From positions 19,638,105-19,650,604 of the forward strand of contig CM018906.1 of assembly GCA_009663005.1 (NCBI GenBank): 12,500 bases of DNA, read 5' to 3'. The position numbers and the translations under genes are program-made. Source of the DNA: Actinidia chinensis. Taxonomy: Eukaryota; Streptophyta; Magnoliopsida; Ericales; Actinidiaceae. Position 1 is the first letter of the stretch. Each line of letters starts with the position of its first letter. This document shows positions 1 through 9,403 of this stretch, in pieces. A model generated the notes under the pieces. The model was not told where the DNA came from and made no database searches. It saw nothing but the letters and a program-made list of their open reading frames with translations.

Positions 1-828
1 ATTAAAATTTTAATTTTTTTCTTTAAATATGTCTGGAGAATTAGGGATAGGTTATGGTTACTCCGGTTTTGACCACCGTAGTTCCCCAAAATTGCTCAAT
101 GTTGGTTTTAATTTAATAAAATAATGAATTAATTTTACCCTGATCAATTTTCAATCAAAAGATCTAAATTTTGTGGTTGTAAATGTTAAGGGTAATTAAT
201 AGTTTTTGTTAAAATATTAGTTTAGTTCCCTGCATGCTAATTTGTAGCCAAAAGATAATCTATTTTTTGAACTTCAATCAGGATTGTCAAAAATTAGACA
301 GGTTTACGAATCGATGTCATTTTAGCATCGTGTGGAATCGTTTATGTAAGGACTTGTGCTTACAATTGTCATGTTCGTCTTATTTAGTTTCACAATCTCT
401 CATTAATTACACTTTAAACCCATGTCCACCACATTGTCATATTTTAAAAAACGATAAGCTTAGGTTAAATTATGCGATTACCTTTAAACTTAATTAAAAT
501 TGATTTTGAATGGGTTAAATATTCCCAATTTTGCCTACAATTCCGTAGGGACCTATTGAGATAAACAGTGAGGGAATTAAAAATTTAGGTTGACTAATTG
601 GAGAGATCTTTGCCTACCATTTTTTAATTTTTCTATCAATTCATTTCATCCAGCACACCTTTTTAAAATTATATTTCTATCTACCACCTCGCAACTTGCT
701 AATCTTTTTACTTAATATTCTAAGTTGGTCTATACATTGCCAAAGCTCCTGAGAATTCGATCTGGTCTTCTGAGTTATTTATTTTGTGACACATTTTGTG
801 ATTACAACCCCTATATTCACCGCGAACA
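1..828 (+). repeat. 5' LTR, 3' part only (left end outside window)
   Basis: This AT-rich stretch aligns along its length with 9404-10141. Shared blocks include TTTCACAATCTCTCATTAAT (391-410), ACGATAAGCTTAGGTTAA (450-467), CCGTAGGGACCTA (543-555) and the TTTTGTGACACATTTTGTGATT block (783-804). The similarity reaches the first base of the window, so the true LTR start lies upstream. I place the LTR end at the CA of GAACA (828), three bases before the primer-binding site. The LTR would have carried promoter and polyadenylation signals; I could not place a convincing TATA box. A short open frame at 234-497 lies inside the LTR and has no recognisable product. Confidence 0.88.
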
Positions 829-831
829 AAT

Positions 832-851
832 TGGCGCCGTTTTGCTGGGGA
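832..851 (+). promoter_or_regulatory. Primer-binding site, tRNA-Asp type, damaged
   Basis: The sequence TGGCGCCGTTTTGCTGGGGA starts three bases after the LTR end. It matches the complement of the 3' end of plant tRNA-Asp (known pattern TGGCGCCGTTGCCGGGGA) except for two extra T bases and one C-to-T change. In plant gypsy elements this site primes minus-strand DNA synthesis, and a tRNA-Asp primer is typical of Athila-type elements. The position and the seven-base perfect core make the call firm. Confidence 0.88.
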
Positions 852-1043
852 GCAGTAACCAACTTTAGTAATTTAGAGGAGTTCATCAAGTCTGTCCAGC
901 GCCTTTTAGTGGCAATTATATGAAGTGGTTGGGTACGAGATTCTTCATTCCTCCCCTTGTTAGAGTCATTCTAGAGGACCCACCACCACTTTTTTTCTTG
1001 AGTACGAGCCAGTGGCTCAAACACACAAACGAATAAGGCTAAC
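852..1043 (+). other. Untranslated leader between primer site and gag
   Basis: About 190 bases without a recognisable protein block. It includes a pyrimidine-rich run near 982-1000 (CCACCACCACTTTTTTTCTTG). Its position matches the leader of LTR retrotransposons, where the packaging signal normally lies. I cannot identify that signal. Confidence 0.5.
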
Positions 1044-2230
1044 ATGAATCCGAATAATCATAACCATATGAATAAACTAGGAGAATTCCAGGCTGTCGTC
1101 CGTACAATGTGACTACTTGTGTCCTAATACTATGGCCCAGGGATCTCCGATTCCCCACGGCCTGTACATGCTAACGATTGAAATACAACTATTTATGCTT
1201 TTAAACTTCCTATCTTCAGGTGCTTTTACTAAATGAGAACCCATATAAACTCATGGTCGAATTGTTGAGGAGATAGTGAGTACGGTCGGTAGATGTTAAC
1301 AGTCGAATCGAGTGGGTCAAACACGGCTTCTTTCTTTCTCCTTGAAGGAACGAGCTAAGGAGTGGTTTCATATGTTAAGGCTCTGGATCCATCCGAACTG
1401 TGGGTAGATCACAAAAGGAATTATATTTTTATAATAGATATTTCTGATGTCCCCCACAACCCAACTGAAATGAGCTGTCCATTATTTTAATGGTCGTCCA
1501 AGCGAGTTTCATAAAGTTTTAGGAAAGATTCAACGAATGTGTCAATGCAGTCCCTCATCAAGGGTTTTACATAGTAGTCAATTAGTGAATAGTTTTTATG
1601 AGGGAAACACGTCCGGCAAGACATCGTTGAGGCACTCAGTAATGGTATATGCCCTTAGTAAAACCCTGAAGAGGCTAGGCCTATTTTGATGATTGCCCTC
1701 CAACAACTAGACATGGGAGATAGCTAGATAATCGAGCCCAACGAGGCCAGGGTGTACTTTCTCCATGAATGTGGGGATGATGATGTGAGGACACAATTGG
1801 CGAAACTTACCCGTTAACTCGAAGGCTTCACAATGAAAAAGGTCCATGAGTGTCCACAAAAAATGGTAAACCTTGTCATTTGTGTAAGGGGGTGGGAACA
1901 TTCTACACATGAATTGCCCATCCATCCCCGTTTTAAAGAGTCGTTCAATCAGGGAGAGCATGTTTTGTCAATGCGATGAACCCTCTGAACAAAACCCAAT
2001 TTCTCATTTAGTAATACGTACAATCCAGGTGGAGGGCCCACCCTAATTTTTTCATGAAGGGAAGAAATCAAAACAACCAAAATCAGGCAACTTCATAACA
2101 TCCCTGACCCAAAATCAATTTCAAAATCATACCCACCACAAACAACAGGGGTATGGGTCACAATTTTGTCACCACATAACGTCCAGCAAGGGCACTTCGA
2201 AAAATTATCAAGACCGCAGCCACCATTCTA
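1044..2230 (+). pseudogene. gag remnant (capsid and zinc-knuckle nucleocapsid)
   Basis: Gag proteins form the virus-like particle and bind element RNA. Readable in-frame islands are: a capsid block with residues FSLKERAKEW (1336-1365), ERFNECVNAVPHQGF (1523-1567) and QLVNSFYEG (1579-1605). These are the conserved plant gypsy capsid region. A CCHC-type zinc knuckle begins CHLCK at 1874 and ends near 1919, but two frameshifts split it. A block reading SNTYNPG at 2010-2030 and HPNFF near 2041-2055 is typical of Athila-type gag tails. The start is tentative: ATG at 1044 opens an Asn/His-rich stretch before the capsid. Stops and one-base indels between islands rule out a working product. From 2060 the sequence is Asn/Gln-rich. 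Confidence 0.85.
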
Positions 2231-2940
2231 ATATAGAAGCACTTTTAACATTTCATGCAAAATAAATGACATTAACTTTAAAAAAAAATGCACAAGCATT
2301 AAATGACATCCGCTCACACTTGTTCGCAGTTACCACTCCTGGGGGCTGTACTGTACAAAATAAGAGAGGAAATTTCCCTCTCAAACGTAGCTGCACCCCT
2401 AAGGTCACGATGTAGGGAGTTCCAATGAAGGGTCACATGGAAACATCTAAAATCTTTGATTACCCTGTGCAGTGGAAGGGAGTGGATAAACCATCTACCC
2501 TAAAGCGACAATACCATAGGCCTACAGAACGGCTCTGATACCATCACATGGTGAGAGGCCCAATGTGATTGGGGAATTTAGAAATGAGAGAAATTTGAAA
2601 AAGACAGAGTGTCAAATGAGCAAATTAGGGGGAAAGCTCATGAGGGAGCTGGAGTGAGGAAACAACGGAGAGGTAAAATATGGATAAGGAAGTGGTTGAA
2701 ACACCCACTTCGGTGTAACCACCCTCCAGCACCTTTCCATAGCGGTTACATGCCCCAAGACGTCAAATCCATGCTGAGCTTTCAAGCCTCTTTGAGCAAG
2801 TTTAAGATCAATATTCACTTCCTGATGCTGTGAAGTATATTACCGTTTATGCAATTTTTTTAAGGATCTATGCACGGTTAAGAGATCTCAATGTGAAAGA
2901 TAAGGCATTCTTTGATGGAGCAAGTAAGTTCCTTAATTCA
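2231..2940 (+). pseudogene. gag-protease linker of the polyprotein, decayed
   Basis: The region joins nucleocapsid to protease in the Athila polyprotein. The first part (2231-2600) gives only weak traces, such as an Ala/Asn/Leu stretch near 2290-2320. The clear part begins near 2720: an in-frame stretch with PPAPFHSGYMPQ, then FQASLSKFKINIHF (2779-2820), and a later island NVKDKAFF (2892-2915). These match in order the conserved segment just upstream of the Athila protease. Its biochemical role is not known to me. Frameshifts separate the islands. Confidence 0.65.
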
Positions 2941-3350
2941 AGCTAAAACTACCCCTAAATAAAGAACCTTGGTGTCTAACTATATCTACGTCATTGGGGC
3001 CACCACTATTGAGATGCCCTGCTCAATTTGGGTGCAGTGTGAACCTATTGCCATACACGTTACAAAAAGCTCGGGTTGGGAGAGCTAAAAAGCTACAATC
3101 CATCCCTCTTCAATTAGCATCGTATTGTGGAGAGTCCCCCGGTGGATCATAGAGGATGTCTTGTCCAAGTGGACAATTTTTAGTTTCTAGCTGATTTTAT
3201 TATGGCTTGATACGCAGCTGTGTTGGCCCCGATGCCAGAGCCCAGTCCCATTCTGGGTCCGGCGTTCCTTGCCACCAGTGATGCCATTATCCATGTAGGA
3301 ATGGTCTTGTGAAGTTTTCATTTGTGAATATGACCGTGGCGATTTGAAGA
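2941..3350 (+). pseudogene. Retropepsin-like aspartic protease remnant
   Basis: The protease would cut the gag-pol polyprotein. The active-site region reads DALLNLGA (3014-3037). The catalytic Asp is replaced by Asn (AAT at 3026-3028), which should abolish activity. Downstream islands are YKKLGLGELK (3061-3090) and PSPILGPAFLATSDAIIH (3241-3294), the second conserved protease block (the I-L-G flap/helix region). NGLVKFSFVNMTVAI follows at 3300-3344 and ends in a stop. Order and spacing fit the Athila protease well. Stops and frame changes occur between the blocks. Confidence 0.85.
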
Positions 3351-3630
3351 TTTTTGATGAGCGCGTCAGTAGTGATGAGGGAAGTATATATGAGGTGACT
3401 TACATTGACCATATCCCCAACACCTTGATACTGAGCTGCTCTATGACCCACTCTGACCTGCCTTAGTTAATCTACCTACGACGGATTACAACACTTTTTA
3501 GTCTTAAGTCGAGCGCTCGATTCTCCAGCATTAATGTGAGGAGGACAAAGAGATTCAAGGTTGATACCAAAAGTTTGAGAACTTGCTTCCTATCATAAAA
3601 AGGGATTATCCCATCAAGCGTCTACCGCCA
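3351..3630 (+). pseudogene. Protease-to-reverse-transcriptase spacer, decayed
   Basis: A low-conservation linker between protease and reverse transcriptase. One island near 3391-3420 reads EVTYIDHIPN, resembling the acidic linker found here in plant Athila polyproteins. The rest (about 3430-3600) has many stops and no block I can assign. Confidence 0.5.
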
Positions 3631-4640
3631 AAACTGAGTTAAAGCCCCTACCAATCCCACATTGAAATACACTTTTAGGGGCTGATGACACATCCCAGTG
3701 ATCATTCTTTTAGCTTAAGCAAAAGCATGAAGACACCTTATGGATCTTTTTGAAGCATTATAGGGGAGCCATAGGTGGACAAGTGGCTATATAAAGGGAT
3801 AAGTCCCTTAATTTGCAACCCCACCACTCTATTAAAAGATATGTAAAGCCCTTCCCACACAACCTCACCTAGACATTAAATCCAAATATAAAGAGGTGGT
3901 ATGGAAGGAAGCTTACAATGCTCGATGTACGTTTATCTACCCCATCCGCTAATAATTACGTGGGTAAGTCCTAACCCAGTGTCCCCTAGAAAATTGAGTG
4001 ACGTTGTAAAGGGGATAGTGGAGTGTAATTCCCACCCGTACGGTGATGGGTGGAGGGTGTGCATTGACTATCGACAATGATATTGGCACCCGCAATGATC
4101 ACTTTTCCACTCCTATTCCTCGACCAGTGCTTGAAAGAGTGGCTGGTCATGCCTTCTATTGCTTTCCCTCGATGGCTACTCAGGTTATAATCAATCGATA
4201 TTCCTTAGAAACCAAGAAAAAAACAAAAAACACCTTACCATGCCCATTTAGTACATTTGCCTACCCCGACGCATTCCCTTCGGTTTGTGTAATGCACCGG
4301 TAAACCTTTCAATATTCATGATGGACATTTTGTAGTACTTTGGTAGAGAAAGTGGGAGGTATCATCGACCACTTCTCTGTTTTTTTGAGAGCATTTGATT
4401 TGGTGCCTTCAATTTAAAATTGGTTTTGTAAAGGTGCGAGGGAAAGCCCCTAGTGCTGACTTGGGAAAGTGTCCTTGAGTAGTGACACAGGTTAATTATG
4501 TTAGGCCACATCGTGCCGCCTAGGGAATTGCGGTACCACGTCGAAAGTTAAACTCATCTCAATCTAACTCTCCCACGAGTCCCATGATGTCCAGTACATC
4601 CGATCATTTCTGGTCATGCCGATTTTATAGCGATTTATTA
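3631..4640 (+). pseudogene. Ty3/gypsy reverse transcriptase remnant, catalytic motif destroyed
   Basis: Reverse transcriptase copies element RNA into DNA. The N-terminal part starts with TELKPLP (3637-3657) and a GAIG island near 3769. Then come WRVCIDYR (4051-4074), RNDHF with VLERVAGHAFYCF (4094-4164), DGYSGYNQ (4171-4194, motif A, catalytic Asp kept), PFSTFAY near 4246 and PFGLCNAP (4276-4299, motif B). Motif C, normally an aromatic-Met-Asp-Asp box, reads IIDH at 4361-4372, so its second Asp is His. A one-base frameshift separates GHAFYCF from DGYSGYNQ. The 4043-4303 frame contains genuine coding sequence for part of its length. Past 4500 are weak traces of the thumb/connection region, including RFIKDFSSLPGH near 4630. 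Confidence 0.92.
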
Positions 4641-4689
4641 AAGATTTTAGTTCTTTGCCTGGCCATTGACATCATTGTTGTCCAAAGAT

Positions 4690-5240
4690 ACTCCATTCCT
4701 ATGGTCGGACGAGGGTGAGAAGGCCTTCCCCTTGTTCAAATCCAGCCTCACATCGCCCTCCGATCAGGCAACCCCTAATTAAATTTTGTCCGTTCGAGCT
4801 AATGTGCGATGCTATGTGGGGGGGACTATGCCGTGGGGGCGTCCTAGGTCCGGCTGAGTGTCCATGTTTAGTTTCATATGCAAGTCGTACCTTAAATGAC
4901 GTGCAGATGAATTAAACACACTATAATAAAAAGACTTCGCGCCATAAGTTTTTGCACGTTCCGACAAATTCCGTGTTTCATATCTATTGGGTCACAGATC
5001 GTGGTCTTCCTGCCACGCTGCACTTAAATATCTAATGGCCAAACAAGATGCTAGCCAACTTTTTGATTCGATGGATTCTCCGATAACCTAGAATCTACGT
5101 TAAAGATAAAAAAGATTGGAGAAAATGTGGTGGCCGACCATTGTCTCGTTTAGTGGTTTCTGAACATTGTACCGTGTGCCCCATCTGTGATACGTTTTTA
5201 GAAGAGAGTATTTTTGGTCATGACCTGTCCATGGTATGCA
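4690..5240 (+). pseudogene. RNase H remnant of gypsy pol
   Basis: RNase H would remove element RNA from the RNA-DNA hybrid. FELMCDA (4793-4813) is the first catalytic block and keeps its Asp (GAT 4808-4810). YASRTLNDVQMN (4877-4912) is followed directly by a stop. KYLMAKQDA lies near 5026-5054 and an LIRWIL block follows one frame away near 5063-5084. The segment after 5100 reads KDKKDWRKCGG and then, after a frame change, SRLVVSEH, which is the usual linker into integrase. The order matches a single gypsy RNase H; no second, archaeal-type RNase H is seen. Confidence 0.88.
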
Positions 5241-6465
5241 ATATGTGAATTACCTTGTCAACGGGGTAGGTCCTTACCCACTGGAACCTTCCGCCAGAAA
5301 TCAAAAATTTATATACGAGAGGCCGTAGGATTCGGCCTATGATGACCCCTATCTGTACAAGTTTGGTGCCGACCAAATCGTACGAGCAGGTGTTCCCGAC
5401 TCTGATTCAGAGGGGTTTTCCCCCCAACTTTTTCTTTCCATGCAGGTGCTTGTTGGGGGTCATTTTTTCGACCAAGAAAACGGCTGCAAAAGATTCTTCC
5501 AAGTGGTTTTTATTGGCCGACACTCTTCCAAGATCTTTTCAAGTTGTGGCAAGTCTTGCGAGAACTTTCCAAAATTAGTAGAGTGACAGGCGGTATGAGA
5601 GGCCCTTAACAAACAACAACACCATTCTGTACTGAAATATTCAATTGTGGGGCATCAATTTTATGAAGAGCCTTTTCCTCCTCAAACGTTTTTTTGTCCG
5701 ATTGGTTGGCCGTAGACTAATGTGTCTAATGGGGTGAGGCAAATCCCACGACGAGAATGATAACCACGTTGTTGTGGTTTATGTTTTTAAGAGAAAATAT
5801 ATTTTCTCATTTTGGGATGCCTCGCGCCATTAGTAGGGATCAGGTACACATGGTAAAAAGTTGGAGTCACCCATAGTATCCACTGCCTAAGCATCCGCAA
5901 ACCAATGGCACGCGGCATAGCCAATCGGAAAAAAGCAACTTTTTGGACAATACCGTTAATCCATCGAAAGGATTGGTCCTTTAAGGCTACGGATGCGCTA
6001 ATGGGCGTACCGTACATCCTATCAGACAATTTTATGAATGTTTGCCCTATCACTTGGTATACGGAAGGCATGTCATCCTCCGGTCGATATTGGACACCGT
6101 TCCCTATTGGGCAATAAAAACCTTAATATAGAGTGTAAGGGGCAGTAGTTTTTAAAAAGAAAGTTAGAAGAATGATTTAGAGTGAATACGCCGGGCTGCA
6201 TATGAAATTCCTAGAATTTATAAGGAGAAGTTAAAAGCGTTCCATGACAAATATCCTTCGAAATCTTTTCTCTCGGGCCAAAAAAGTACTCCTCTATAAC
6301 TCCTGTTACAATTATTTCCAGTAAATTACGTCAAGATGGGTAGACCAGACGTGTGCGGCGCTGTCTTGGTCGGCAGAGTTGTTGAAGTGAAACCCCACAA
6401 ATGTCCACACTTTCAAGGTGAAACGGTCAACGACTAAACCATTTGTGGAGAGCTTGATAAAATGA
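5241..6465 (+). pseudogene. Integrase remnant, pol C-terminus
   Basis: Integrase inserts the DNA copy into the host genome. The N-terminal zinc-binding region includes YDDPYLYKFGADQIVR (5338-5385), a KKTAAK island (5476-5493) and WPTLFQDLFK (5515-5544) followed by a Cys pair near 5550-5560. In the catalytic core, WGINFM (5648-5665) carries Asn for the first catalytic Asp. PRAISRDQ (5820-5843) keeps the second Asp. KHPQTNG (5889-5909) precedes the third acidic position, which I could not find intact. The frame 5905-6117 is true coding remnant (RKDWSFKATDAL). The C-terminal block has IYKEKLKAFHDKYPSKSF (6216-6269) and, after one extra A, VLLYNS. TFKV and KPFVESLIK precede a TGA at 6463-6465. 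Confidence 0.9.
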
Positions 6466-8978
6466 GCTATTGAATAGCCCATGGACCCTATGTATGAGGG
6501 TTAAAATTGATGTTGAATGATGCGTCCTGGCTAAGCGTTAACTTAGCTCTTTTTTGGGAGGAAACCCATGTCATACTATAGGAGTTCATTTATTTTGCTT
6601 TATTTCTCTTCATTTTCTTATTTTATTTTTATTTGTACTAATGCAGTTGCGTAGAAGGTCCATGTTTTTAACAGTTAGGGAGATTTATGTTGTTTAAAGT
6701 CATGCGGCGGTAACGTATTCTCATCCTTTTATTTTTCATACTTGTTCTTTGGCTTGAGGACAATGCAATATTTCAGTTGGTGGTGAGAAGCTGGCATTGC
6801 TAGACCTCAGGGGCGAGGTTTTTTCCCCCGATTCTTAGAGCATGGTTGAAGTTAATTGAATGTTTAGCCTAAATTAACGTATTGCTTCGAGTTTATTTGA
6901 TCTTCAAATGCTGATTTAATTTTATGATTCATATATTGTTCCATAAGTCTACATACATGACATAAGTTGCGAGTTAAATCTTTAGATGTTCGTGTTAAGC
7001 ATAAGATAGATTGGAGATTTGTAGAACACCAATGTTAAAATTTTGACCTACTATCTTCGTTTCTGGAATTATTTTCTCATCTTTCGGCATTGATCACACA
7101 TGAGCACATACCCGTTGCCCATTGTACCATTTTTGAACAATTTGTCAAAAAGGAGAATGAGCCAAGGCATTTATATTGAAAATAAGCCACAAAATTGATA
7201 AATTAGTCCCTTGTACCATTTGAGCCTTATGCACTGTTACCATTTCATTTGATATCCTAGGATAACCTTGATGTCAGTGTAGTGGTGTGGTGTGGGGTTA
7301 TAGTGAAAAGTTGCGACTATAGGGTCAAGAATTTGAAAGAATAGAAAGCAATGGGGTAAACGTATAAATTTTGTTTTTTAAGTTTTGCTTAACTACTAGT
7401 AGTGAGACGGGTTTTAAAAAACTCCAAAAAAACGAAAAAAAAAAGTATGCATTTGGCTCATTATTTTAGGCCGCAAAATGATATCTTAAGAGGAGCAAAA
7501 GAGGGCAAGGAAGAGAAGTGCAAATAAAAGCAGATGCTTAATTTGTATTGATAGAGTCGTGAGCAACGGTGGGCGGTAGTTTGACCAAATCACATTTTAG
7601 CCACCCTTTTGCATGTTAATTTGTTGGGGTCCGTCCTTTTATTTTGTTTACCCATGGTCCATTACCAATCTAAAAACCTTGTTAACCGTCCTTTGAACCG
7701 AGTTTTATTTATATTGGTATAAGGTGTTTTTTGCGATGACTATGGTGAATTTTTATTCTAATTTGTGTCATTTGTATTATATCGTCTTTTTTTTATTTTA
7801 ATGCAACATGTTAATAATTGATTCATTTCTTATATTTACTGAGACACATCGTGGTTGGGGAGGAACCATAGAACTCGAGGGATTTCATGGTTGAGTGATT
7901 CACCATTGAGGTTTTTGGAGTCGACACTCCATGAATCTATCTGGCCTGCTGTCCTATTCTGATGATTCTCGTACGCTTGCTGTATTGGATTTTTGACTGC
8001 GATATATGGAATTATATGAGTGAGTTGGTAAGATGGATGTGATAATCAAGCGTGTGACATATAAAGCAGACCAAATCATACTTTTCTTCGGCCTTGCTTT
8101 GGATTTCTAGGTTTTATTTGCTAAGGTCTAGCAAAAATCCACGTTTGAGGTGGTTAGGCCTCAGAATTATTTAAAACATACTTTTCTCCTTTATATTTAG
8201 TATTTTAATACTTATTTGGTGCCTAAATGTATAATTATCTTATATGTTTATTGTAGATGCAAATGGAGGCGTTAAATGCAAACGAAACTAAATGGGCAAT
8301 TTTGAACCGCTTTGGCATTGCTTCGTATCTAGGCATAACTCTCTCATCCTAGCCTCGATGAATGATTCAAGATGTTATAAAATACCAAGAAAATTCTCTA
8401 CAACTTTCATGTTTTATAAGTTTTCAGAGATTCTCGCTGATTAAGGTCGAAATTGGGCTAAAGTACGTTCTGGAATTCTTATTAAATGCATTCTAAGATG
8501 CGAGTAATTGGGTTTTTCACTAGTTGAGCTTCATAATGTAAATGTGAAGTCTTAATAAAAATTGATGTACACATGTAAGGCTTTCAGAAAAGTATTATGG
8601 TCAAAAATCCGAGTTCCGGTTGGTCCTCTAAATGGAGAGAAAAATCGGTCGAAACCTATTTGTAGTAGGATATTTTTTGTTCTCAGCACACCTCATTCCC
8701 ATGGCCTTATCTAGAGATTCAAATATCTGAATAAGGATATCAAAAGCCCAAATTCATCCTACACATCCGGGATACAATCTTTATGAAGGGCCCATGTCAG
8801 AACAAATCGTTTTTATACGAAAATGCTGATTCAAATGGAGGGATTTTTTTTTAATCTTCTAAGCGGATGAGAAATTTACGGAAGGAGGAGTCCTATGCTA
8901 CGAGGAAATATGATGAGATTTAATGGAGTTCAACTCTCCACTTTTAGCCTAAATCTCTTTATCATTAAGGCTACTTTT
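6466..8978 (+). other. Long 3' region after pol, no env or other gene seen
   Basis: About 2.5 kb between integrase and the 3' LTR. I find no open frame of useful length and no env-like membrane protein. Two short pieces look familiar from plant Athila/Tat 3' regions: the stretch ending TTTTTTGGGAGGAAACCCA (6551-6569), usual just past the pol stop, and TTGAGGACAATGCAATATTT (6754-6773). Another segment, CATAACTCTCTCATCC (8334-8349) with CTCTACAACTTTCATGTTTT (8396-8415), also recalls such 3' regions. These likenesses come from memory and are weaker than the pol calls. The remainder (about 6800-8260 and 8420-8960) holds nothing I can identify. Confidence 0.6.
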
Positions 8979-9051
8979 GAAAGAAAAGAGGATGGGGAAA
9001 ACATGGAGAAGAGTTAGATAGGAAAAGAGGTAATAAAAGACAAAAGACTGT
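8979..9051 (+). promoter_or_regulatory. Purine-rich stretch, candidate polypurine tract region
   Basis: The strand is almost all A and G here (for example AAGAAAAGAGGATGGGGAAA at 8981-9000, then GGAAAAGAGG at 9021-9030). A polypurine tract must lie just before the 3' LTR to prime plus-strand synthesis, and a TGG follows at 9004. It could mark the LTR start near 9004 or later. The start cannot be confirmed because the matching left end of the 5' LTR is outside the window. Another purine run, GGGAGTGGGGA, is at 9063-9073. Confidence 0.3.
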
Positions 9052-9210
9052 ATTTATTTTTTGGGAGTGGGGATTTATTTTATTTAGAGATTATTCGACG
9101 TAGGATTCAAGTTTATTTTCAATATACAAGTTTCAGGGTCTTTCTTCTTTCTGTTTTATTTGTTCCATTTAATTTAGTATAAAATTTTATTATTTCAATT
9201 TTTATATCTA

Positions 9211-9355
9211 TTTCGTATTTCTCTATATTATTGCACTAGATTAGTATTCTTTCCTGTTTCTTATTTTTTTTTATATTATATGCAACTAGAATAGGATTCC
9301 TATCCTGTTTCGTATTTTTGTTACTTATTGCACCTAGAGTAGTATTCTTTTTCAG
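9211..9355 (+). repeat. Three-copy imperfect tandem repeat, unit 46-51 bp
   Basis: The copies are 9211-9256, 9257-9307 and 9308-9355. Each starts TTTCGTATTT or TTTCTTATTT, has a middle like ATTGCACTAGA (second and third copies: ATGCAACTAGA, ATTGCACCTAGA) and ends with AGTATTCTTTCCTG or a variant. They lie just before the part of the 3' LTR that can be matched to the 5' LTR. They may be inside the LTR, but that cannot be shown here. Confidence 0.75.
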
Positions 9356-9403
9356 TTTTTTTTTTAATTCTTATAATTTTGTTAATTTAATCATATTTTA
9401 TTA

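Noticed and set aside
234..497. Plus-strand open frame of 87 codons near the window start
   Set aside because: It falls inside the LTR and the matching part of the other LTR does not keep the frame. No domain is visible.
1707..1961. Minus-strand open frame of 84 codons
   Set aside because: It lies antisense to the gag capsid and zinc-knuckle remnant and has no recognisable domain, so it is a shadow.
5787..6071. Minus-strand open frame of 94 codons, the longest in the window
   Set aside because: Antisense to the integrase core, whose plus-strand residues match the family. Length alone is not evidence here.
6466..8978. An env-like gene after pol
   Set aside because: I looked for a long frame or hydrophobic segments on the plus strand and found none that survive more than a few dozen codons.
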